NCBI GenBank assembly: GCA_023663655.1
Contig: JAMPGZ010000001.1
Span: forward strand, 375,761-439,760
Source of the DNA: Lachnospiraceae bacterium
Lineage (GTDB): Bacteria > Bacteroidota > Bacteroidia > Bacteroidales > Muribaculaceae
DNA length: 64,000 bases
Direction of reading: 5' to 3'
Part shown: positions 56,906-64,000 of the stretch, one piece after another
Layout: each line of letters starts with the position of its first letter
Position numbering within the stretch: the first letter of the stretch is position 1
Made by a program: the position numbers and the translations under genes
Notes under the pieces: model-generated
Databases searched by the model: none
Told to the model about the DNA's origin: nothing
What the model saw: the letters and a program-made list of their open reading frames with translations, nothing else

Positions 56906-56930
56906 TGAACATTGAGAGTTAAAAGGTAGA

Positions 56931-56973
56931 GATATACTCCGGACCGGCAGGAACCGGAGTATATCAATTTTTT
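56931..56973. terminator. Strong hairpin between the major subunit and anchor genes
   Basis: GATATACTCCGG (56931-56942) pairs perfectly with CCGGAGTATATC (56954-56965): 12 bp with an 11-base loop. On the minus strand, where the operon is transcribed, the following bases are TCTACCTTTTAA, a weak U-run, so partial termination or mRNA end protection is more likely than full termination. Confidence 0.65.
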
Positions 56974-56986
56974 TGCAGTGTCGCTA

Positions 56987-58717
56987 TTAGAGCGTAATCT
57001 TGTTGACGCGAACCACCCAGGGAACTACCTTTACATCTACAGTGAAGTAAGTCTTGGGAGATTCATCGGGATCGCCGGGTTTCTCAGGATCGGGATCATC
57101 CTTGGGATCGCCGGGGTGACCGTAGGTATTGATATTATCTACATAGAGTTTGTAGACATTGTTACGGACTACGGCAAACTCCATCGGACCCATAACGGTG
57201 TTATTGTCGTTATCGTTGTGGCGGTTGTAATATGCATAGTACATGTAATAAACATACTTTTCGCCCACCTTGGTGCTTCTGTACACTGTAATGCCGTGGC
57301 TACCGTTGAGTTTTGTCTCATCAAGATCTTTGCTGTCAAGGTCATCAAGATTTTCAAGACCGAAAGCTGCCTTGAAACCCTCTGCTATGCTGGAATTAGG
57401 CTGGGCTACCACCATCTTCTTAAGCTCATCAAAGCCTTCGATTATGGTGTTGTTGACAGCATAAAGCGGCTTGCCTGTTGCCATAAACTCCTTAAGCTTC
57501 TGATTAACGATGCTTGGTTCCAGACGTGCACGGAAAGCGATACCGGTAGTGACCGCCTTGCGCTGATTATCAACGCCGGGAATTGTATTCTCAGTCACAT
57601 ATTTCCAAACGATGTAACCCGATTTGTTCAGCGGACCTTTCCAAGTGGTATCATCAGGATTGTCTTCCTGAACACCATCACCTTTTGCAGGAATTGCTTC
57701 ATAATCAATCGCAGAGAAGTCGATTGCATCTCCAGCTGCTGTAAAGTGGGTATAGCTATAGGCTCCTTTAACCCAAGAAAGATCAAGAGGATTGGCTTTC
57801 TTATTGGCTACGTTAGGACTTACGACATAAGAACCAAGAGGCACATTTTCTCCGGAAAGGAAAGGATACTCCGGTCCACACAGATTGATAGCAGCATCTT
57901 CGCCGTCAGCGCTCACGCGGGGAAGGTAGTAGTACTCCTTAGCCTCATTCATAAGAGCCATGCCATCAAGCACGATATTAGCATAAACCGTTTTGCTGCC
58001 TTCTCTGTAAATCGGATACGCATTAAGAATTCCATCTCTACTTGTCGGCTGGAAATCAAAACGAGCAGTTACTCGTGCTACCTTTACAGGACCAAGATAG
58101 AATGGTTTATCCTGAGTATTGTATGTGGCGAGGAGGTCATCCTTTTCCGGAAGATCTTTGCTTACAATTTCCTTGTTGGACATCAGGAAGGCATTGGAGC
58201 CTGAAATAGAACCGGCTTCAATATTACCGATCAGCTCGGTGAAATCCTTACCGCTCTGACCATTAAAGGCTTCAACGAGTGCCGCTGTAGGGTTGCAATA
58301 TGCGAACACATAGACTTTTTCACCTGCCTTGTTGAGCAGATCTTCCGATTGGAAAGCTACGCTATAGGTAGGCATTGTATTCTTGTTGCCCTCGGCAGTC
58401 AGCTTGGCATCGGCTACACTTGTGGTAATGCAGGTATATTTTTCGTTGTCGTCTTTTGACGCGAGAACTACAAGCACCGACCCAACAGCGTTCTCTTGAG
58501 GAAGACCTACCTCATAACCGGAATCGGAGTTGGTGTTGTCGTCAGGTGTTGTTGTCGACGATCTCGAGCCTTCAGGCAGCGAGAGTGTGATGGTGGCGTA
58601 GAACTTACCGCCGTCATCGGCAGCGGAACCCTGTTCTACTACTGGATCATCGTTGCTACAGCTTGCGAACGCGAGCGCCGATGCTGCAAATGCGATAGAT
58701 GCAAATAATTTGTTCAT
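56987..58717 (-). CDS. Mfa1-family major fimbrial subunit
   Basis: A 576-residue lipoprotein precursor from ATG 58717 (LAFASCSNDDPVVEQG), longer than usual but of the right architecture. The N-terminal strand region (GGKFYATITLSLPEGSRS) and the C-terminal Mfa1 signature (VRNNVYKLYVDNINTYGHPG, then a proline- and aspartate-rich spacer and VVPWVVRVNKITL) are diagnostic of Mfa1-like type V pilins, which polymerise after lipid processing and cleavage by an arginine-specific protease. FimB/Mfa2 follows as anchor. It is the main structural protein of the operon. Confidence 0.9.
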   Translation of the reverse strand: MNKLFASIAFAASALAFASCSNDDPVVEQGSAADDGGKFYATITLSLPEGSRSSTTTPDDNTNSDSGYEVGLPQENAVGSVLVVLASKDDNEKYTCITTSVADAKLTAEGNKNTMPTYSVAFQSEDLLNKAGEKVYVFAYCNPTAALVEAFNGQSGKDFTELIGNIEAGSISGSNAFLMSNKEIVSKDLPEKDDLLATYNTQDKPFYLGPVKVARVTARFDFQPTSRDGILNAYPIYREGSKTVYANIVLDGMALMNEAKEYYYLPRVSADGEDAAINLCGPEYPFLSGENVPLGSYVVSPNVANKKANPLDLSWVKGAYSYTHFTAAGDAIDFSAIDYEAIPAKGDGVQEDNPDDTTWKGPLNKSGYIVWKYVTENTIPGVDNQRKAVTTGIAFRARLEPSIVNQKLKEFMATGKPLYAVNNTIIEGFDELKKMVVAQPNSSIAEGFKAAFGLENLDDLDSKDLDETKLNGSHGITVYRSTKVGEKYVYYMYYAYYNRHNDNDNNTVMGPMEFAVVRNNVYKLYVDNINTYGHPGDPKDDPDPEKPGDPDESPKTYFTVDVKVVPWVVRVNKITL

Positions 58718-58797
58718 ACTTAAATTAGATTGGTTTATAAAAAGAATTAATCGTATATATCCTTGGTTTACCGCCCGATAAGAGCGAGTGGGGGCTG

Positions 58798-58851
58798 AAA
58801 CCGCCGTTTTTTGGCAGTTTCGAGGGCATCGGCATGGCATTTTGCCACGCC
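58798..58851. other. Two hairpins ahead of the major fimbrial subunit gene
   Basis: AAACCGCC/GGCAGTTT (58798-58820, one mismatch) and GGCATGGCA/TGCCACGCC (58831-58851, one G-T pair) form two neighbouring stems between the DUF3868 and Mfa1-like genes. They lie in the transcript upstream of the major subunit and may set its mRNA level or stability. Confidence 0.45.
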
Positions 58852-58870
58852 CGCAGACTTTTTTATCGTT

Positions 58871-60391
58871 CTATTTTTTGGTAAGCGGTACCGACAGGCT
58901 CACGGTGCTGCGGTTCTGAATCTCGGCTATCCTGTTCAGATAGTTCTGAGCCTCGGGCACTCCGGCTTCTTTCGCCTTAGTGAAGAACATGAGCGCCTCG
59001 CGATAGTCACCGCGCTTGGCTGCCAGAACTCCGCGTGCATAGGTGGCTTGAGGAGTGTTGCCCGATTTCAGAAGGTGACTCTGGGCTTTGTCAAGATTGC
59101 CACGCCGCATCTCTATATTGGCGGCGTTCAGGTTAGACCCGGGATCATCGGGATAAATCTCTACCGCTTTTTCCATTACATTGCAATACTCCTCCGACCC
59201 AACAGGATAGGACTGAGCCAAAGTAAAGAAGTCGATGTTACGAAGCCGCGTCGCATCTTCCTCATACACCGCTTTAATCTCCTCCAATGTATTATAGGTG
59301 CGTATCGAGTAGGTCACCGTATAGTCGGAATGGCGAAGCCAAGGGTAGATCTCCTTAAGTACCACTGCATAATCCTTTGGAAAACGGGTTTTGAGTGCCC
59401 GGTCGCGGGCATCAGGTTCAAGCGAATTGTCATTGATCACCGCCAACAGACCGGCACGATCCGTGAGCGCGGGCTTCACCGAATCGCTCACCCACACACG
59501 AAGTCCTTCCCAATCCTCCGGTTCATACGAAGATGTGATCGTAGTGTCGTTGAACTCATAAAGGTCGCGGACATAACGGCGTAGTGTTTCGGTTCGACCC
59601 TGAGCAAGCCTAACATTATTGGAATACGAACCCTCAGGCGATGCAAAACCCTTGATATGCACATGGGTTATGACTGCATCGGGATCCTCGCGAACAAGGT
59701 CGATTGAACCGGTTATCTTCTTGAGCTCGGCACGGTTGATCATATAATCGGGTTTAAGTTCGGTGCGGTTCACTACGAAGGTTACGAACGCCGACCCCTT
59801 CAGACTCTTTACCACCGGACCGGCATCAATCGGCGGAGTGAACACAAACTCATCGTCCAAGGCAGGACGGCGGGTGTCAATACGTGCGAGCTCAACATTG
59901 CCGTTAGGCGAACCACCATCTACAGGCTCAAACATCTCGCAACAGTCGGCTACCTCTTGCTGCATCTCAACGGTGCAATTCTGCATCCAGTCCTTGAAAT
60001 CTATCAGCTCTTTATACACCGCGTGGCTCTTCTCGCCGGCACGGTAAACCTTGGTGCCCGCAGAATCGGAACCGGGATTGCGCCGATGCCAGTAATAGCG
60101 GTTGCGACCGGCAATTATAACAGGATCCAACTCAACGCTCTCGCTACCGTCAGCACTGATTATCACGGGCGTAAATATCATTTCGCGATCCATCGGAAGT
60201 TTCATATCGGCAATGAACAGGTCTATTGTCAGCGCCAGCGTGCGCGCCTTCTCATCGACACGCACATTCATGTCATAGACCTTGAGGGGTGTGTAAGCCT
60301 CTGTACCGTTCACTGTTGCATCTCCGGCACAGGCGCCTCCCACAGCCATTACGACCATGCCCAGCGCAAGTATAATTCTATGGAGTTTCAT
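58871..60391 (-). CDS. DUF3868 / OmpA-like / TPR protein of the fimbrial operon
   Basis: A 506-residue exported protein (LALGMVVMAVGGACAG signal). The first part is DUF3868-like (LKVYDMNVRVDEKARTLALT); the middle has an OmpA-like segment (FVVNRTELKPDYMINRAELK, VHIKGFASPEGSYSNNVRLA, then QGRTETLRRYV) and the C-terminus has TPR repeats (ALMFFTKAKEAGVPEAQNYL). Proteins of this type accompany Mfa/fimbrial operons in Bacteroidales together with DUF3575 proteins; they are thought to act in the periplasm or outer membrane, perhaps in pilus assembly or anchoring. That role is inferred from gene order. Confidence 0.85.
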   Translation of the reverse strand: MKLHRIILALGMVVMAVGGACAGDATVNGTEAYTPLKVYDMNVRVDEKARTLALTIDLFIADMKLPMDREMIFTPVIISADGSESVELDPVIIAGRNRYYWHRRNPGSDSAGTKVYRAGEKSHAVYKELIDFKDWMQNCTVEMQQEVADCCEMFEPVDGGSPNGNVELARIDTRRPALDDEFVFTPPIDAGPVVKSLKGSAFVTFVVNRTELKPDYMINRAELKKITGSIDLVREDPDAVITHVHIKGFASPEGSYSNNVRLAQGRTETLRRYVRDLYEFNDTTITSSYEPEDWEGLRVWVSDSVKPALTDRAGLLAVINDNSLEPDARDRALKTRFPKDYAVVLKEIYPWLRHSDYTVTYSIRTYNTLEEIKAVYEEDATRLRNIDFFTLAQSYPVGSEEYCNVMEKAVEIYPDDPGSNLNAANIEMRRGNLDKAQSHLLKSGNTPQATYARGVLAAKRGDYREALMFFTKAKEAGVPEAQNYLNRIAEIQNRSTVSLSVPLTKK

Positions 60392-60412
60392 ATAATAATC
60401 AGATATTAGTGG

Positions 60413-60997
60413 TTAGAAGATATACACTAAATTGATTGCTGCCTTCGTAGGTCCTACATAATTGTGGGGCTTTCCACTGCTGATCTTGGTGCCGCAATTC
60501 GCACACGGATACCTGTCATAGCGGGTGTAAACCCAACCTATTCCAATCTCGGCCTCCAGATTCCAATGGTCCGACAAAATCCAGTCGTAACCATAGGCTA
60601 TACCGGCGCCGACCATCCATCCCTGATGACGCTCATCGCTCAGCTTGGAGAAATCGGTGCCAAGAAACTTGACATTGTTCTTGAGATTTCCGAAATTATA
60701 ATTACCTCCCAGCAGATGCGCGCCGACGAAATGACCCGAGAAACGCTGACAGAACCAGTAGCGCACCTCCGGCATAACCATCCAATGCTTCCAATAATGG
60801 TTATTAACCGGCCAAGCGTTCAGCGATCCGGTCAGTTCGGCGGTCCATTTCGGCGCCAAACCCACCTCCACCCCTATCGTAGGAGTCAGAAGTGCATCTT
60901 TCAGTAGATCGGTCTTTACCGCAACGTCCTGAGCCTGAACCCGGACTATGCCGAGAAAGGTCAGCACTATAGCTGTGATTATCGATTTGGTTTTCAT
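60413..60997 (-). CDS. DUF3575 outer-membrane protein, first gene of the fimbrial operon
   Basis: A 194-residue exported protein from ATG 60997 (signal TAIVLTFLGIVRVQAQ). The rest is an amphipathic beta-barrel-like sequence: DVAVKTDLLKDALLTPTIGV, MVMPEVRYWFCQRFSGHFVG and GWMVGAGIAYGYDWILSDHW match DUF3575, small outer-membrane proteins found ahead of DUF3868 and fimbrial genes. A CANCG cysteine pair lies near the C-terminus. It is probably the first gene of the operon, with a promoter at 61244-61251 and a 240-base leader. Confidence 0.87.
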   Translation of the reverse strand: MKTKSIITAIVLTFLGIVRVQAQDVAVKTDLLKDALLTPTIGVEVGLAPKWTAELTGSLNAWPVNNHYWKHWMVMPEVRYWFCQRFSGHFVGAHLLGGNYNFGNLKNNVKFLGTDFSKLSDERHQGWMVGAGIAYGYDWILSDHWNLEAEIGIGWVYTRYDRYPCANCGTKISSGKPHNYVGPTKAAINLVYIF

Positions 60998-61243
60998 ATT
61001 ATATAGAGCACTTAATATAGGCACAATTACATTCCTGAATGCAGCAAACCAACATCCTCACCCGCCAATACATCCGGGCAGAAAGCTGATGTGCGTTGAG
61101 CAAATAATATGTTACTTCGGATTTTCATAACAAAATCTTTAGTAAGTCAATATTAAATGTTAATTATATATATACTTAATTCTAAGTGGATATTTCAATT
61201 CCTGATAAACCTACGCAGCGGTTACTTTTTTTCCAATACTCTG

Positions 61244-61251
61244 CAAAGATA
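61244..61251 (-). promoter_or_regulatory. -7 box of the fimbrial operon
   Basis: On the minus strand this reads TATCTTTG, the only exact TAnnTTTG match on that strand between 60998 and 61300. It would give a leader of about 240 bases before ATG 60997. The matching -33 position is occupied by the G9 tract at 61273-61281. Confidence 0.55.
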
Positions 61252-61272
61252 GACATTTGTTTTCATAAAATA

Positions 61273-61281
61273 CCCCCCCCC
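61273..61281 (-). repeat. G9 tract (C9 on the plus strand) in the fimbrial promoter region
   Basis: Nine consecutive Cs on the plus strand, that is nine Gs on the transcribed minus strand. The tract begins 21 bp upstream of the -7 box, where the -33 element would be expected. A change in length would move or change the -33 region. Confidence 0.85.
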
Positions 61282-61370
61282 GTTAAAAAATGTTAATTCA
61301 AAGAAAATCGACAATTTCCGTGCATTTCCTCTGAAAAAAGCTAAAACGAAAAAACATCAAAAAACACACA

Positions 61371-61562
61371 AATGCCGTGACGGCAATGCAATCATAGCCG
61401 CCACTATATGTGAAAAAACACCCCTACCAATGTCGTGAAACTCCATCGGCATCACAAAACCTCACAAAAAATGATAAAAAGACAATGCCTACGGTTAGCC
61501 GCTGTTAGACACACCAACAAATGCACTCTGCAAAGAGTGCCCCTAAAAAACTGCAATACAAC
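61371..61562 (+). repeat. Degenerate copy of the structured intergenic repeat
   Basis: TGCCGTGACGGCA (61373-61385) and GCACTCTGCAAAGAGTGC (61523-61540) are small hairpins of the same type as those at 63272-63749. The tail after the second (CCCTAAAAAACTGC) also matches. The region between the fimbrial promoter and the GH51 gene holds no other gene. Confidence 0.6.
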
Positions 61563-61589
61563 ATTTGGTCCGCCCTACATCAATAATTT

Positions 61590-63134
61590 TTATTCGTCAA
61601 ATGTCAGCGTAACGATGCTCTTTGACGGAATTGTGAGCTTAATCGCATTTTTAGATGCCTTCGCTCCGGTGAAAGGCTTGAGCGTGATTTTTTCAGGCTC
61701 GCCAAAGTCATTGTAGTCATCGATTGCCTTGGCTGAGATTATCGACCCCTCAAGATTGCGCGCCTTGCCTTCAATCGGCACATCCACCTCCATATCATTG
61801 TCAAGATCAAGATTGGCGAGCGACACAGTGATACGTCCGTCCTTACGCGATGCCGTAGCCTGAAGCATGTCTATCTTGCGGTCGCCACGCACATCCTTCA
61901 CCGTAGTTACCACATCAAGCGGTATAGGAGTGGCGCCCTGATGAGGGATATACATTTTAAACACATAATAGGTGGGCGTAAGCACCATCTGATCGCCATG
62001 GGTAAGCACCATCGACTGCAACACATTTGCCACCTGGGCAATGTTTGCCATTTTCACGCGATCAGTGTGACGCTGGAACACATTCAGCGACAATGCCGCC
62101 ACCATCGCATCGCGCATGGTATTCTGTTGGTACAGGTGACCCGGATTGGTTCCCGGCTCCACATCCCACCATGTGCCCCACTCGTCGACGAGCAGCCCTA
62201 CACGCTTCTTGGCATCATACTTATCCATGATGGATATATGCTTCTCTATCACCGGCTCGATTTCGAGGCATTTCCCCATAGTCCAGTAATAATCATCGGG
62301 AGTGAACACGGTAGCCGCGCCTTTCGACCCTACCCAGCCCGAAACGGTGTAATAATGAAGCGATATTCCATTCATGTGGGAATGTGCCCTTTTCATCACC
62401 ACGTCAGTCCACTTATAATCGTAATCGCTCGCTCCGGATGCTATTTTATAAAGCTTGTTTCCTGAAAAATTGCGGCAATAAGTCTGATAGCGTCGATACA
62501 CGTCGGCATAATACTCCGGGGTGAAATTTCCTCCGCAGCCCCAGCTCTCATTGCCCACACCCAGATACTTCAGCTTCCACGGCTTCTCCCTGCCGTTTTC
62601 CTTGCGCAGACGAGCCATCGGACCATCGGCGGCAGTGATATATTCTACCCATTGTGCAAGCTCCTCGACCGAACCGCTCCCCACGTTGCCGCTGAGATAA
62701 GGCTCGCACCCTATTAGTTCGCATAGATTGAAGAACTCATGAGTGCCGAATGAATTGTCCTCGATAGTGCCGCCCCAGTTATTATTCACCTGAGTGGGAC
62801 GCGATTCAGGCGCCCCTATTCCGTCACGCCAATGATACTCATCGGCAAAACAACCTCCCGGCCAACGCATCACCGGCACCTTTAGGTCCCGCAATGCCTG
62901 CAGCACATCGTTGCGATAACCGTCAGTATTTGGTATAGGTGATTCAGGCCCCACCCACAATCCTCCATAAACACAGGCTCCGAGATGTTCGGCAAACTGC
63001 CCGTAAATTTCAGGTAGGATAACCGCTTCCGGGTTAATCTCTGCCATTTTCAGGATTACAGAATCAGCACTGCTGTCAGTGGGAAAAACAAACGCCGACA
63101 AAAGCGTCATCGCTGCGATAGGTAGTCGTTTCAT
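61590..63134 (-). CDS. Secreted GH51 alpha-L-arabinofuranosidase
   Basis: A retaining glycosidase that removes terminal alpha-L-arabinofuranose from arabinans, arabinoxylan or arabinogalactan. The 514-residue protein starts at ATG 63134 (a TTG three codons upstream is less likely) with signal MKRLPIAAMTLLSAFVFPT. The acid/base Glu is in LGVGNESWGCGGNF, the nucleophile in LLVDEWGTWWDVEPG, and MRWPGGCFADEYHWRDGIG is another family hallmark. The C-terminal beta-domain closes the protein. A -7 box lies upstream. It is a single gene; no PUL partner is adjacent, although a GH43 gene lies 50 kb away. Confidence 0.94.
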   Translation of the reverse strand: MKRLPIAAMTLLSAFVFPTDSSADSVILKMAEINPEAVILPEIYGQFAEHLGACVYGGLWVGPESPIPNTDGYRNDVLQALRDLKVPVMRWPGGCFADEYHWRDGIGAPESRPTQVNNNWGGTIEDNSFGTHEFFNLCELIGCEPYLSGNVGSGSVEELAQWVEYITAADGPMARLRKENGREKPWKLKYLGVGNESWGCGGNFTPEYYADVYRRYQTYCRNFSGNKLYKIASGASDYDYKWTDVVMKRAHSHMNGISLHYYTVSGWVGSKGAATVFTPDDYYWTMGKCLEIEPVIEKHISIMDKYDAKKRVGLLVDEWGTWWDVEPGTNPGHLYQQNTMRDAMVAALSLNVFQRHTDRVKMANIAQVANVLQSMVLTHGDQMVLTPTYYVFKMYIPHQGATPIPLDVVTTVKDVRGDRKIDMLQATASRKDGRITVSLANLDLDNDMEVDVPIEGKARNLEGSIISAKAIDDYNDFGEPEKITLKPFTGAKASKNAIKLTIPSKSIVTLTFDE

Positions 63135-63156
63135 GATATCCAAATTTAATTTTTGA

Positions 63157-63164
63157 CAAAAATA
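63157..63164 (-). promoter_or_regulatory. -7 box upstream of the GH51 gene
   Basis: On the minus strand this reads TATTTTTG, a TAnnTTTG match 22 bp upstream of ATG 63134. Confidence 0.45.
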
Positions 63165-63257
63165 ATAAAATTATTTAATAATCCACACCAACATCCCAAT
63201 GCAATGCAACAACACACCATCATCACCACGCCTAAGAAGCTACCACCGAAAATGTGG

Positions 63258-63381
63258 GAAATACCACAAACGCCTGAAAGGCAGTGCTTACGAATAGCCG
63301 CGGTACAGGGAGCCGCAGGCGACCTGTGCCCGGACAACCACACCCCACGAACGCACTCTGCAAAGAGTGCCCCTGAAAAAA
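63258..63381 (+). repeat. Structured intergenic repeat, copy A
   Basis: About 120 bp that recur nearly identically at 63608-63730. Shared blocks are GCCTGAAAGGCAGTGCTTAC, AATAGCCGCGGTACAGGGAG, CCGCAGGCGACCTGTGCCCG and GCACTCTGCAAAGAGTGC. It contains two hairpins with T-GNAA loops. No credible protein is encoded. Confidence 0.85.
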
Positions 63382-63422
63382 CGCCATAACCTAATGAACC
63401 TGAAAGGTTTACCTTTCGGTAG

Positions 63423-63482
63423 CCGGGGGCCGAGCGAAGCGTTATCGGCTTTAGCCGCTCTGCTTTGCAGAGAGACCCCCGG
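63423..63482 (+). other. Structured element between the two repeat copies
   Basis: CCGGGGG (63423-63429) pairs with CCCCCGG (63476-63482), enclosing an inner hairpin CTCTGC-TTT-GCAGAG (63458-63472). It looks like a folded RNA or DNA element, of unknown function. Confidence 0.5.
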
Positions 63483-63607
63483 AAAGCGAAAAAAAAATAA
63501 TCGAATCTGAAAGATTCATCTGGAAACGAGCCACTGAATACAGATTGCAAAACGCCTACCGAAAATACCGTGCAACGGCAAAATAATCTGAGCTGCCACG
63601 AGATGCG

Positions 63608-63730
63608 GAAAATGCCACAAATGCCTGAAAGGCAGTGCTTACGAATAGCCGCGGTACAGGGAGCCGCAGGCGACCTGTGCCCGGACAACCACACCTCACG
63701 AACGCACTCTGCAAGAGTGCCCCTAAAAAA
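63608..63730 (+). repeat. Structured intergenic repeat, copy B
   Basis: Near-identical to copy A. Differences include GCACTCTGCAAGAGTGC (63704-63720), one base shorter than in copy A but still self-complementary, and CACCTCACG for CACCCCACG. Followed at 63733-63749 by another hairpin, ATGCCGTGAAACGGCAT. Confidence 0.85.
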
Positions 63731-63923
63731 GAATGCCGTGAAACGGCATTGCAATCGTAGCACCGCCACGAGGCGATAGCCGAGGCGCGGTGAAAGCCGG
63801 CACAAACAAACGAGCATCGAAGATGTCCGACAACACCCTCAACCGCACCGGACTCGTGCCCGTTGTACAAAAAAATTCACCCAGGTGGGACAAAAAGTGG
63901 GTAAATCCCATCAATCCATACAC

Positions 63924-63931
63924 TACCTTTG
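63924..63931 (+). promoter_or_regulatory. -7 box near the right edge
   Basis: TACCTTTG matches TAnnTTTG, 23 bp upstream of an ATG at 63955. Confidence 0.4.
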
Positions 63932-63954
63932 TGACACAATAAATCATCACGAGA

Positions 63955-64000
63955 ATGAAAACCCACCGTATCCACCTGCGATTGAGAGTCCCGTCACGGT
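63955..64000 (+). CDS. Start of a gene that leaves the window
   Basis: The ATG at 63955 opens a frame reading MKTHRIHLRLRVPSR to the end of the window. A -7 box sits 23 bp upstream at the usual distance. Too little is visible to name a product. Confidence rests only on the promoter and open frame. Confidence 0.35.
   Translation, partial: MKTHRIHLRLRVPSR

Noticed and set aside
56978..58204. 408-codon plus-strand open frame
   Set aside because: Antisense of the Mfa1-like pilin gene, whose signal peptide, lipobox and C-terminal signature are clear.
63258..63730. Insertion sequence or transposon
   Set aside because: No transposase, terminal inverted repeats or target duplications are seen; the copies are short and non-coding.
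63146..63817. 223-codon minus-strand open frame over the repeat region
   Set aside because: Repeated RHCLSG-type segments only mirror the two copies of the intergenic repeat; Cys- and Arg-rich, no domain, no promoter.

Overview
The window looks like a chromosomal stretch of a gut-type Bacteroidales, most likely Muribaculaceae or a close relative. The grounds are a SusC/SusD pair, a FimB/Mfa2-type (type V pilus) fimbrial operon with DUF3575 and DUF3868 partners, a fused MurF-alanine racemase, lipoproteins typical of the order, and many promoters of the Bacteroidetes form TAnnTTTG (sometimes with TTG 20-21 bp upstream) instead of E. coli-like -10/-35 boxes. The family-level assignment is inference; the order is well supported.

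Layout. 1-5 kb: end of tatC, murF/alr on the minus strand, a C1 aminopeptidase and a small membrane protein. 5-6.7 kb: accessory island with an orphan Vsr endonuclease and a three-gene DUF3791/DUF3990 cassette (ADP-ribosyltransferase-like fold). 6.7-15 kb: pepT-miaA, a secreted GH43 enzyme, a convergent SusR-like membrane regulator, and guaA with a strong terminator. 15-20 kb: a polytopic membrane protein and a translationally coupled lipoprotein/ABC ATPase/FtsX-like permease operon. 20-24.4 kb: hisG-hisD-hisC-hisB on the minus strand. 24.4-30.1 kb: rimP-nusA-infB-folK and a short Rossmann-like protein, preceded by a promoter and a terminator-like attenuator.

30.5-39.7 kb: a SusC/SusD operon without glycan-degrading enzymes. 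Its downstream genes are a lipoprotein, a FISUMP-domain lipoprotein and two tandem TlpA-like thioredoxin proteins. The SusC gene is out of frame with its natural start and signal peptide because of a C10 tract; with nine Cs the signal peptide is restored. This is either phase variation or a sequencing error, and it is the most interesting signal here. 39.8-47.4 kb: a YbhN-like membrane protein, a one-TM protein, pfkA, a DUF2851 protein, and a NamZ/symporter/WYL-regulator group that fits MurNAc or peptidoglycan-fragment scavenging. 47.4-54.6 kb: polA (proofreading site apparently lost), a polyprenyl diphosphate synthase, two identical tRNA-Asn genes, and a PEGA/Sel1 protein operon.

54.7-61.3 kb: the fimbrial operon on the minus strand, in transcription order DUF3575 protein, DUF3868/OmpA/TPR protein, Mfa1-like major subunit, FimB/Mfa2 anchor and a fimbrillin-like lipoprotein. 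A G9 tract lies at the -33 position of its only good promoter candidate. 61.6-63.1 kb: a secreted GH51 arabinofuranosidase. 63.1-64 kb: a highly structured non-coding repeat region, then the start of a further gene that runs off the window. All assignments come from reading the sequence; no database search was run.
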